Positions 1 through 5,206 of a stretch of 5,361 bases of DNA are shown piece after piece. This DNA comes from Candidatus Kaiserbacteria bacterium (lineage in GTDB: Bacteria; Patescibacteria; Paceibacteria; UBA9973; UBA2100). Numbering within the stretch: position 1 is the stretch's first letter; each line of letters opens with the position of its first letter. The stretch lies in NCBI GenBank assembly GCA_002401495.1, contig NVTG01000106.1:1-5361 (forward strand). Direction: 5' to 3'. The notes below the pieces were generated by a model. That model saw only the letters and a program-made list of their open reading frames with translations, was not told the DNA's origin and did no database searches. Position numbers and translations under genes: made by a program.

Positions 1-303
1 GATTCTACAAAACCCGAAACCGGATCCCTTTGGATAAAAAACACGCTCGAACAATTTGGACAAATTGATGGGCTTGCCGATTTCTGCTCGAACAATCATC
101 TCGCTATTGCTCAAAATTTTGATCGCCAGCATTCCTGTATTTGTTGTTTTCTGAACTTCGCGCCTGTGGATTACTAGAGTGAGTCGCGTTTTTAGGTCTA
201 AAGTTTTGAGCTCCGAACAAATGCATAAACGTTCAGGCAAACCGCAGCCCACGCAAGGTGTTTTAGTTTTTCTTTTTCGATCTACATATTTCTTGTTCCA
301 CAT
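1..303 (-). CDS. DTW-domain (TapT-like) tRNA-uridine aminocarboxypropyltransferase, N-terminal part
   Basis: Partial gene: 101 codons are present and the C-terminal part lies beyond the left edge. The ATG at 303 is the first possible start, since an in-frame TAG sits 15 nt upstream; the ribosome site is weak. After a basic tail, the protein has the cysteine cluster typical of DTW proteins, CVGC (C17, C20) and LCIC (C27, C29), probably a zinc site. It then has a strand ending IHRRE (45-49) and KTTNTG (52-57), which match the H-x-x-E and N-T-G-x-L-A motifs of the family. Family members (E. coli TapT/YfiP, human DTWD1 and DTWD2) use S-adenosylmethionine to place an aminocarboxypropyl group on uridine in tRNA (acp3U). 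The D-T-W signature itself would be outside the window. The start lies 17 nt after the stop of the coiled-coil gene, so the two are probably one transcript. Family call is confident; the exact tRNA position modified is not known. Confidence 0.85.
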   Translation of the reverse strand, partial: MWNKKYVDRKRKTKTPCVGCGLPERLCICSELKTLDLKTRLTLVIHRREVQKTTNTGMLAIKILSNSEMIVRAEIGKPINLSKLFERVFYPKGSGFGFCRI

Positions 304-320
304 AGCAAGTGAAGCCTAGG

Positions 321-653
321 TCAATTCTCCGACTGTTCCAGTCGATCCATTCGGGCATTCAAAACAGCGTAGCCATCAAGAACATATTTGTTGCGATTGT
401 CCTGTTCCTCAACAAGTGCTGTCATGCGATGAATCGCAGCGAGAACCTTCTCCAATTTTGAGTCCGATTGAGAAAAACGTGAGTTCATTTCGTCTTTTAG
501 AGCGTCGACTTTCTTGTCCACAGCATCGACTTTCTTATTAACCGCATCGATTTTCAAAAAAACAGATGCAAACTCGCTTTTAAGCTCGTTTCTTGTCGCG
601 TTCAGCATTTTCTGAGTCACGGGAAGCTCTGCCGATTTTTTGGTATCAACCAT
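321..653 (-). CDS. Small heptad-repeat coiled-coil protein, function unknown
   Basis: A 110-aa, highly charged, soluble protein with no signal peptide, membrane segment or cysteine. Residues about 20-105 look almost wholly helical. Three successive heptads, VFLKIDA / VNKKVDA / VDKKVDA (31-51), put V or I at alternating a/d-like spacing, and further heptads run to the C-terminus (KLEKVLAAIHRM, then VLNARMDRLEQ). This suggests a parallel coiled-coil oligomer. The segment EEQDNRNKYVLDGY (82-95) interrupts the regular pattern and is probably the conserved part. I recall similar short coiled-coil proteins in Bdellovibrio-like genomes but know no assigned function. The ATG at 653 is not preceded by a clear Shine-Dalgarno sequence. 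The DTW enzyme gene starts 17 nt downstream, which suggests co-transcription. It could be a scaffold or partner protein; this is speculation. Confidence 0.7.
   Translation of the reverse strand: MVDTKKSAELPVTQKMLNATRNELKSEFASVFLKIDAVNKKVDAVDKKVDALKDEMNSRFSQSDSKLEKVLAAIHRMTALVEEQDNRNKYVLDGYAVLNARMDRLEQSEN
501..563 (-). repeat. Three tandem 21-nt repeats inside the coiled-coil gene
   Basis: Units lie at 501-521, 522-542 and 543-563. The first two differ at only a few bases, and the third is more diverged in its right half. Each unit encodes exactly one heptad, so the unit length keeps both reading frame and coiled-coil register. This is seen directly in the sequence. Growth by slippage or unequal crossing-over is inferred. 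Confidence 0.8.
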
Positions 654-670
654 AGCGCGGAAAACTACTC

Positions 671-736
671 TAAAGCCCCAGAGATGTAAATAATAGTTTT
701 GAGGGCTGCAAATAAAGTCCTAAAAATGTAAACTAT
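671..736 (-). repeat. Imperfect 24-bp direct repeat, 42-bp pitch, in the promoter region of the coiled-coil gene
   Basis: Two copies lie at 671-694 and 713-736 and agree at 18 of 24 positions. Both share TAAAG at one end and ATGTAAA in the centre (TTTACAT as read on the minus strand). The 42-bp pitch is close to four helical turns, so both copies would face the same side of the DNA. On the minus strand the proximal copy overlaps a TATTAT hexamer (690-695) that could be a -10 box for the coiled-coil/DTW transcript, giving a leader of about 30 nt; no good -35 box accompanies it. A further palindrome, TCCGAATTTCGGA, lies at 758-770. The rest of the spacer 654-846 shows no gene, and no terminator is evident after the regulator gene that ends at 847. 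Confidence 0.5.
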
Positions 737-846
737 TCTCTCAGAGATCCCCTTTGCTCCGAATTTCGGACGTCAAATACAATATACTCAACCCGAACAT
801 TTTTCTCTCTTCCATTTAGTCAGCTCCGACACCACGCGAAGGGAAG

Positions 847-1749
847 TTATTCCACCATTCGAATAATCTCAGAGGAGCGAGCCATACCTAAAGAAATGTT
901 CACTATCGTATCTCCAGAGGCATCCTCGATTTGATCTGCATAACGCGTGACTAGGTCGCGAAGTTCATCTTTTAATTGCGGAAGATCGCGCGAATTGACC
1001 GACACGCTCGACGAAAAAAACAGCGCCTCACTTTGAGCCATGTCTTCATTAGCTAACCTGCCAAAGCTCTTTAAAACCACCTCATAAAAATCTTGGAATC
1101 GATTCTCATCTTGCTTGAGCGAATGAAAAATTGGGTGGCGATCCTTAAGAAAGAAACGATCTCGGCTAGAGTTCCAGCCAATTATGCCGTCATCACACAT
1201 CTTCTCAACAACGCGGCGACACTGATACGCTCCCATTCCTACCTTAGACCTCACTTCTTCAATTGAAGTTCCACCATCATTTTCACTGACGCCCTCATCT
1301 AAGGCGGCATAGGCAAAACGAAAAGCTAAACGTGATGTCAAATCGTCTGTGAGCAGCATGCCCTGGGCAAAACCCGCTTTGCGAATTCGCTCGCGTGCTC
1401 GATCAAGATCTTTTGCTATCGATTTCTCTGTCGACTTGACCGGAGCTAGCTCTATATGTTCTTGAAAAACCAGAAGGCGAAAAACCATCGAAGTGTCGCC
1501 CTTGAGGTTCATTGCCGACTCAAATTTTCTCAAAGAACTCTGCGATAGATTACGCCGTCCAGTGATCACCTCACGAGGAAAGCTGCGAGATTTTAAATCG
1601 GCCTTGCGAGCAAAACTGGCATAGCCATACGGGAGCTTCAGTTCTTTTAAAACCATGAAGTAGCTCAATAAAAAGCTGCGATAATTCTGTTCATAGATCG
1701 AAAGCTCTTTTAATCTCTGTTCGAGTCGAGCTAAAGCCTCAGTTCGCAC
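847..1749 (-). CDS. TIGR02147/DUF4423-family putative transcriptional regulator
   Basis: A 300-aa cytoplasmic protein. I place the start at the GTG at 1749: GGAGG lies 9 nt upstream and the GTG follows the stop of the preceding gene by one base. A start at 1827 would add 26 residues with no family character, all overlapping that gene. The N-terminal part (about residues 18-98) has the family pattern: a helix NYRSFLLSYF, then SFARKADL, then VITGRRNLSQSSLRKFESAMNL, resembling a helix-turn-helix. A winged-helix-like segment follows (about 160-205: SIEEVRSKVGMGAYQCRRVVEKMCDDGII and a basic hairpin). The C-terminal DUF4423-type part ends in a pattern of strand, helix (LPQLKDELRDLVTRYADQI) and strand. 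The family is abundant in Fibrobacter and Bdellovibrionota and is presumed to regulate transcription; targets are largely unknown. Coupling to the exported protein upstream suggests the two work together. Confidence 0.8.
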   Translation of the reverse strand: MRTEALARLEQRLKELSIYEQNYRSFLLSYFMVLKELKLPYGYASFARKADLKSRSFPREVITGRRNLSQSSLRKFESAMNLKGDTSMVFRLLVFQEHIELAPVKSTEKSIAKDLDRARERIRKAGFAQGMLLTDDLTSRLAFRFAYAALDEGVSENDGGTSIEEVRSKVGMGAYQCRRVVEKMCDDGIIGWNSSRDRFFLKDRHPIFHSLKQDENRFQDFYEVVLKSFGRLANEDMAQSEALFFSSSVSVNSRDLPQLKDELRDLVTRYADQIEDASGDTIVNISLGMARSSEIIRMVE

Positions 1750-1750
1750 C

Positions 1751-2149
1751 TTAGTTCGCCTCCGTGAATCCGCCCTTGTCCACTGTACAGCGCATCCAGA
1801 TGTTTGGATTTCCCCTAATCCATTCAACCATTAGCCGAACTCTCTCGACGACTTCCTCTTTCGCGCCCCTTGTTGGTAGAAATCCGACGATTTTAGGTTC
1901 GTCCAATTCTGAAGTTAGAAAAATAGTAATCTTGCCTTCAGCAAGAAGCTCTTCTAAGACACTTTCAATCTTTCGAACATCCTCGGCATCTGCTGCCGTA
2001 CCAAAACTGATAATATAACGCGGGAAAATCGAATTTTGATGGCAGGCTAAAACATTATCTACCGGTGTATGTTCATCAAGATCTGCTTGGCCCAGCACCC
2101 CTAAAAAAACAACAGTCAAAAACGTGATCCATGTAATAAAAAGTTTCAA
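1751..2149 (-). CDS. Exported protein with predicted ferredoxin-like (beta-alpha-beta-beta-alpha-beta) fold, function unknown
   Basis: I choose the TTG at 2149 because AGGAGG (2155-2160) lies 5 nt upstream and because the protein then begins with a clean signal peptide: a lysine at position 2, a hydrophobic stretch to about residue 19, and cleavage after LGQA (A22). A GTG at 2188 would add 13 residues, place the signal peptide inside the protein and have no ribosome site. The 132-aa product leaves a mature protein of about 110 residues. Its pattern is strand (RYIISFG), helix (DAEDVRKIESVLEELLAEG), strand (ITIFLTSEL), strand (KIVGFLPTR), helix (KEEVVERVRLMVEWIRG), strand (IWMRCTVD), the order of a ferredoxin-like fold. 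Two cysteines, C36 and C121, could pair in the periplasm. I recognise no family. It is the first gene of a two-gene operon with the TIGR02147-like regulator. Confidence 0.7.
   Translation of the reverse strand: MKLFITWITFLTVVFLGVLGQADLDEHTPVDNVLACHQNSIFPRYIISFGTAADAEDVRKIESVLEELLAEGKITIFLTSELDEPKIVGFLPTRGAKEEVVERVRLMVEWIRGNPNIWMRCTVDKGGFTEAN
1759..1763 (-). promoter_or_regulatory. Shine-Dalgarno GGAGG that fixes the GTG start of the regulator
   Basis: On the minus strand GGAGG lies inside the last codons of the exported-protein gene, 9 nt before the GTG at 1749. The upstream stop TAA (1753-1751) falls between the two. A ribosome finishing the first gene would therefore be placed to start the second, which implies translational coupling and linked amounts of the two proteins. 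Confidence 0.75.
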
Positions 2150-2207
2150 CTCAACCTCCTCGTCGCTACAACCTCGGCACCCTAACACGGTCGCTCTTTC
2201 GCCCTGG

Positions 2208-2236
2208 ACTATTTCTCAAGACTGAATTTTTTTCAA
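2208..2236 (-). promoter_or_regulatory. Candidate sigma-70-type promoter for the exported protein/regulator operon
   Basis: On the minus strand the -35 hexamer is TTGAAA (2236-2231, 5 of 6 to consensus). It is followed after 17 bp by AATAGT (2213-2208, 4 of 6). Transcription would start near 2201, leaving a leader of about 50 nt before the TTG at 2149. The -10 match is modest. Confidence 0.35.
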
Positions 2237-2252
2237 TACTAAATTCAATACT
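2232..2252. repeat. Direct repeat of TTCAATACT, 12-bp pitch
   Basis: Exact 9-mers at 2232-2240 and 2244-2252, separated by AAA. One copy overlaps the candidate -35 box of the minus-strand operon, so the pair could be an operator; this is an inference from position. The rest of the divergent region 2150-2412 holds no recognisable gene. On the plus side a CATAAT hexamer (2295-2300) could be a -10 for the 86-aa gene, but it has no convincing -35. Confidence 0.4.
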
Positions 2253-2342
2253 TCCAAACACTTGCGCATCTAAATCGACCTCATCAAGAGTTCACATAAT
2301 GTACGCATCAGCGTCCGCAAAATGAAACGACAAGTAATAAAA

Positions 2343-2390
2343 ACTTTAAACTTTCCGGCCGGTGGCTTAGGTTGCGGCCAGTTTTAAAGT
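2343..2390 (+). promoter_or_regulatory. Inverted repeat in the leader of the four-cysteine protein gene
   Basis: ACTTTAAA (2343-2350) and TTTAAAGT (2383-2390) are perfect inverted arms of 8 bp. Inside them GGCC (2357-2360) and GGCC (2376-2379) can also pair, giving a two-part stem with an internal loop and an apical loop of about 15 nt. The structure ends 10 nt before the AGGAGA ribosome site. It could be a leader hairpin or, as DNA, an operator. The outer arm is AT-rich and weak as RNA, so the DNA reading is also likely. Confidence 0.35.
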
Positions 2391-2412
2391 CACAATCTAC
2401 AGGAGATCGGAA

Positions 2413-2673
2413 ATGAAAAAAATAAGCAGCTTTATTCTACTCGCACTTTTACTCAGCGGAGCAAATGCCTCAGCCGACGCATTCTGCGGCATGGGAACTC
2501 ACTTCTGTGTGAACCCGGCCGATGGCAGTCTCGCTATCATAAATAAAAAGGCCGTTCGGTTTTGCACGATTAACAGAAATCTCGAGCGAGAAGAGTTATT
2601 GGCAAAGCTCGTGTTTTACACCAGATGTAGTTCCGTCGGTGGAGTTGTCGAGATCGGTGCCATAAATAAATAA
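2413..2673 (+). CDS. Small exported four-cysteine protein, function unknown
   Basis: An 86-aa protein with a textbook signal peptide: KK at positions 2-3, a hydrophobic core FILLALLLSG (7-16), and several A-x-A cleavage options between residues 17 and 23 (ANASADA). The mature form is about 63-67 residues and carries four cysteines (C25, C32, C51, C72), enough for two disulfides in the periplasm or outside the cell. C25 and C32 sit in FCGMGTHFC. No lipobox is present, since C25 is not preceded by a lipobox-like L-x-G/A. The ATG at 2413 has AGGAGA (2401-2406) 6 nt upstream, a strong site. It lies between a divergent operon and the two-component operon, 203 nt from the kinase gene, and appears to be a single-gene unit. 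I do not recognise a family. Confidence 0.75.
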   Translation: MKKISSFILLALLLSGANASADAFCGMGTHFCVNPADGSLAIINKKAVRFCTINRNLEREELLAKLVFYTRCSSVGGVVEIGAINK

Positions 2674-2701
2674 CAACTCTAATTTAATGAAAATGTTGTC
2701 T

Positions 2702-2724
2702 CTCCGGAGAACTCTACTCCGGAG
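2702..2724. terminator. Hairpin of two CTCCGGAG copies after the four-cysteine gene (possible terminator)
   Basis: CTCCGGAG occurs at 2702-2709 and 2717-2724 with a 7-nt loop. The 8-mer is its own reverse complement, so the two copies are both a direct and an inverted repeat and form a perfect GC-rich stem 28 nt after the stop codon. No T-run follows on the plus strand (the next bases are TCGCGAAAAAA), so it is not a standard intrinsic terminator. It could stabilise the 3' end of the mRNA or serve as a protein site. The remainder of the gap 2674-2876 has no gene apart from the kinase promoter elements. Confidence 0.4.
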
Positions 2725-2826
2725 TCGCGAAAAAAGAACGCAGCCTTCGCCCTGCATCACAGCGATCTCGTTCACCGACAGCTCACCTGCAAACAAACCC
2801 GCCCTGAAAACTAGTTTTCGAACAAT

Positions 2827-2844
2827 CCTGACACAGACCTGACA
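2827..2844 (+). promoter_or_regulatory. CCTGACA direct repeat, 11-bp pitch: candidate binding site of the adjacent response regulator
   Basis: CCTGACA occurs exactly at 2827-2833 and 2838-2844. An 11-bp direct repeat is the known layout of PhoB/OmpR-family half-sites (for example CTGTCA repeats in the Pho box). The second copy contains the kinase promoter's -35 hexamer, the usual place for an activator of this family that replaces -35 contacts. The same motif recurs upstream of the gene after the response regulator. That this regulator binds it is inferred. Confidence 0.6.
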
Positions 2845-2868
2845 ATGCCCGGACTTTGAGCCTATATT
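2839..2868 (+). promoter_or_regulatory. Promoter of the two-component operon, start site close to the ATG
   Basis: The -35 hexamer is CTGACA (2839-2844, 5 of 6), the spacer is 18 bp and the -10 hexamer is TATATT (2863-2868, 5 of 6). Transcription should begin around 2874-2877, essentially at the ATG (2877) of the kinase. This predicts a leaderless or nearly leaderless transcript, in agreement with the absence of any Shine-Dalgarno sequence there. Confidence 0.55.
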
Positions 2869-2876
2869 TTTAGTCT

Positions 2877-4463
2877 ATGCGAGCCTACTACCTACTCATT
2901 TCACTAGCCGCACTGCTGGCCATTTCTGCAGCATCGATGGTTTTTCATCTGCAGCGCTCCCGCCAGGTCGGCCCCGAGGACCTGATTCTGATTCGCGGAC
3001 TGCTGAAAGAGTACCGCGCAAAGACGGCTCCACAGACCATTCTCAATTTTCGAAAACTTTACCCCGACAGTCTCGCATCGGCACTCTCATATCAGCTACC
3101 CAGAAATTGGCCACTGGGAAGATTCGCATCGCAGTCCCTGCGCTGTGCCAAGTACCGCAAAATACTGAGGCGATCAGGTAATTCCATTAAAGAAAACACT
3201 TGGAATTGGACCAACTGCGGAATTATTAGCGGCGCCTTGCCCGACGATTTTTTTGACGGCGGCAACATAATGGATGCATCGGGAAATAGCTACGCCTACC
3301 TTGCCTACAGTTCGGGTGATCCCAAGTACACAGACGCCACATGGCTGATGGAAAACATCACTGCTTTTCATATTACAGAACTCTCCAAAGTGGACTTCGA
3401 TGAGGTCGAGCTAAACTCCGACTTTACATTTCTAACCCGGTTGCCAGAACAAAAACTGCTTGAAATTTTACGAGGCAATGAGGCAGTCCAAACTTCAAAC
3501 AATATTCTCTTCAGGTGGCACCCCGAACGCCGTTTTTTTGCACCCGACTATTTTGTTTATGAGCTCACTTCGTTATCAAACTTCCTCAGCGGCAAATCTT
3601 ACTTCATCGAAACCAGTACTTTAGCTGAAAATTGTCTCTATAAACAGGGCAGCCTGTGCTGGAAGCGAGACCTCACATCTACAGTGAGCTCTCTCGGAAC
3701 GACCTCACAAGTTCTACTTTTGGGGTTAATTGGGCTCGTCACTTCTTTACTTTGGGTTTTAATCAAAACAATCAAACGAGAAAAGCTTGAGAGCGAAAAA
3801 CGACGATTTGCACTTGAGGTTCTTAGCCATGAATTCCGCACGCCAGTTACCAACCTCATTTTACAAATTGATCGACTCAACAAAATGTACTCTGATTTAC
3901 CAGCCGAGGTTCAAGAAATCTCTCCGATAATCGCCAGTGATGTTTATCGACTGCAACGCCTAGCTGAAGAAACTAAACAGTATCTGAGCATCGGACGGTC
4001 CGATAGGGTGATCGACCTCAAACCAGAATTGATCCCCTCGATCAATGATTTTGTGCAGTCGTACACGGATCTTTCAACAACCCTGTCAGCTGACCTCTCC
4101 AGAAAGATTCCAGCCGAGGTCTTTTTTCAGGGCTTACAAAACGACCGATCCATTCAGGCCGATAGCTATTGGCTTGGGCTGTGTATTAAAAACTTACTCG
4201 CAAACGCTAGACAACATGGAGCCTCCCCCATTCACCTCAGCATCAAAATGACCACTGCTGAAACAGTTTCTATTTCGGTGAAAGATGCAGGCCACAGTGT
4301 TTCTGTGGACATCAAGAAAATGACCGAACCGTTCTTCAAAGGTAGAAACAGCCAAGGCATGGGACTCGGCCTCAACTTGGTCAAAAAAATCGTCAAAGAA
4401 ATGAACGGCCAGTTAACATTTACTCCCAATCCAACGATTTTCACTCTGACACTGAAGACTTGA
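2877..4463 (+). CDS. Sensor histidine kinase of an OmpR-type two-component system, DUF3404/VxrA-like periplasmic sensor (tentative)
   Basis: A 528-aa inner-membrane kinase. The first membrane segment is at residues 4-23, a periplasmic domain of about 250 residues follows, and the second segment is at about 278-298. The cytoplasmic core has the H-box LSHEFRTPVTNL (phospho-acceptor H318), N-box KNLLANARQH (N439, N443), G1 box KDAGHSV (D470, G472), F-box EPFFKG (485-489 region) and G2 box GMGLGL (494-499). Only about 20 residues separate the membrane from the H-box, so there is no HAMP domain. The sensor domain has four cysteines (C90, C114, C253, C261) and the segment DASGNSYAYLAY (133-144), which reminds me of DUF3404 sensors such as Vibrio VxrA/WigK, a cell-envelope stress kinase; I hold this loosely. 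The ATG at 2877 is the farthest upstream start, as TAG lies in frame 6 nt before it. The G1 box lacks its usual second glycine. The response regulator follows 17 nt downstream. Confidence 0.9.
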   Translation: MRAYYLLISLAALLAISAASMVFHLQRSRQVGPEDLILIRGLLKEYRAKTAPQTILNFRKLYPDSLASALSYQLPRNWPLGRFASQSLRCAKYRKILRRSGNSIKENTWNWTNCGIISGALPDDFFDGGNIMDASGNSYAYLAYSSGDPKYTDATWLMENITAFHITELSKVDFDEVELNSDFTFLTRLPEQKLLEILRGNEAVQTSNNILFRWHPERRFFAPDYFVYELTSLSNFLSGKSYFIETSTLAENCLYKQGSLCWKRDLTSTVSSLGTTSQVLLLGLIGLVTSLLWVLIKTIKREKLESEKRRFALEVLSHEFRTPVTNLILQIDRLNKMYSDLPAEVQEISPIIASDVYRLQRLAEETKQYLSIGRSDRVIDLKPELIPSINDFVQSYTDLSTTLSADLSRKIPAEVFFQGLQNDRSIQADSYWLGLCIKNLLANARQHGASPIHLSIKMTTAETVSISVKDAGHSVSVDIKKMTEPFFKGRNSQGMGLGLNLVKKIVKEMNGQLTFTPNPTIFTLTLKT

Positions 4464-4480
4464 GCGCAAAGGACTCCTCT

Positions 4481-5173
4481 ATGCAGCAACCCAAGAAACG
4501 AATCCTAATTGTTGAAGATGATCCTGGCCTACTCAACTCGCTTCGCGAGCTGTTCTCTGACGAAAACTACACCGTCTTCTGTATCTCGAGTCTTGCCAAT
4601 ATCGAATCCGAGGCCAAACAAGCTGATCTGATCGTTCTCGACTGGCGCCTTCCCGATGGGCAAGGCATCGACGCCATGTCCATATTAAGGGCCAAAGGTC
4701 ATTTACTTCCAATTATCATGTTAACTGCAAAGGCTGACCTGATAGACAAGATCCTCGGCCTCGAGGCCGGAGCCAACGACTATCTAACAAAACCCTTCGA
4801 ACCCCGTGAACTACTGGCAAGAGTCAGGGCCCAACTACGTAGCCAAACGACAGAGCCTCCTACAGCTGAAAAAGACACTTCCACTGTGATCAAAATTGGC
4901 GAGCTGAGTATTGAGCCCAGGTCCCGCAAAGTTATTCACATGATGAAATCACTCGACCTGACCAAACTGGAATACGAACTCTTATTACTTTTAGCCTCTG
5001 AACCCGAACGCGTTTTCTCCCGCGACGAAATACTGAACAAGGTCTGGGGTTATGAAAATTTCCCGACCACCCGTACGGTCGACACCCACATCTTGCAACT
5101 GCGACAGAAAATTTCCAGCTCTTTCTTTGAAACCATTCGAGGCGTTGGTTACCGTTTTAAGTTTGCAGAATAA
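4481..5173 (+). CDS. OmpR/PhoB-family response regulator
   Basis: A 230-aa cytoplasmic transcription factor, partner of the kinase just upstream. I choose ATG 4481 because AAGGA (4469-4473) lies 7 nt before it. A TTG at 4460, overlapping the kinase stop, would add 7 residues with no ribosome site. The receiver domain (about 1-120) has the acidic pocket ED-D (E12, D13, D14), phospho-acceptor D54 in LDWRLPDG, T82 in MLTA, Y101 and K104 in the KPFEP motif, so every residue needed for phosphorylation is present. After a linker, a winged-helix domain (about 137-230) shows the VWGY segment, the recognition-helix pattern TRTVDTHILQLRQKI and the closing IRGVGYRF. The length is normal for the family. 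The CCTGAC repeats on both sides of the operon are its likely binding sites, giving autoregulation plus control of the next gene. Confidence 0.95.
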   Translation: MQQPKKRILIVEDDPGLLNSLRELFSDENYTVFCISSLANIESEAKQADLIVLDWRLPDGQGIDAMSILRAKGHLLPIIMLTAKADLIDKILGLEAGANDYLTKPFEPRELLARVRAQLRSQTTEPPTAEKDTSTVIKIGELSIEPRSRKVIHMMKSLDLTKLEYELLLLLASEPERVFSRDEILNKVWGYENFPTTRTVDTHILQLRQKISSSFFETIRGVGYRFKFAE

Positions 5174-5174
5174 G

Positions 5175-5206
5175 TTTGCAAAGACCTGACGTAAAACTTT
5201 GGCAAA
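5175..5206. repeat. Inverted repeat after the response regulator gene, with a CCTGAC half-site in its loop
   Basis: TTTGCAAAG (5175-5183) pairs with CTTTGGCAAA (5197-5206), nine base pairs with one bulged G, around a 13-nt loop that contains ACCTGAC. It begins right after the stop codon. No T-run follows, so it is a poor terminator candidate; it may be coincidental with the regulator site. Confidence 0.35.

Noticed and set aside
45..96. GCTCGAACAAT occurring twice 41 bp apart, and CGAACAATC again at 2819 and 5247
   Set aside because: The first two are within the DTW coding frame and encode different residues in different phases; the later copies have inconsistent positions relative to promoters. 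Probably chance.
1750..1827. Longer N-terminus of the TIGR02147-like protein starting at 1827
   Set aside because: The extra 26 residues overlap the end of the exported-protein gene, have no family resemblance and no ribosome site; the GTG at 1749 has GGAGG at 9 nt.
1764..2018. Plus-strand 84-codon frame opposite the exported-protein gene
   Set aside because: Antisense to a gene with a signal peptide, ribosome site and operon context; low-complexity serine-rich product.
2150..2188. Longer start (GTG at 2188) for the exported protein
   Set aside because: It would bury the signal peptide and lacks a ribosome site, and the AGGAGG for the TTG at 2149 would lie inside the coding region.
2596..2796. 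Minus-strand open frame of 66 codons
   Set aside because: It overlaps the four-cysteine gene and the CTCCGGAG hairpin, has no ribosome site and an unremarkable composition; a shadow frame.
4081..4100. CTGTCAGCTGAC palindrome-like match to the regulator motif inside the kinase gene
   Set aside because: Within conserved coding sequence, inverted rather than direct, and without the 11-bp pitch.
4045..4251. Open frames on other strands/frames inside the kinase gene, including 3174-3371, 3638-3883 and 4232-4489
   Set aside because: The kinase frame is supported by conserved boxes throughout; the others show no domain, start signal or codon pattern of their own.
5159..5180. AAGTTTGCA repeated at 13-bp pitch at the end of the regulator gene
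   Set aside because: The first copy is in the coding region (KFA codons) and the second just after the stop; AT-rich short repeat with no promoter context.
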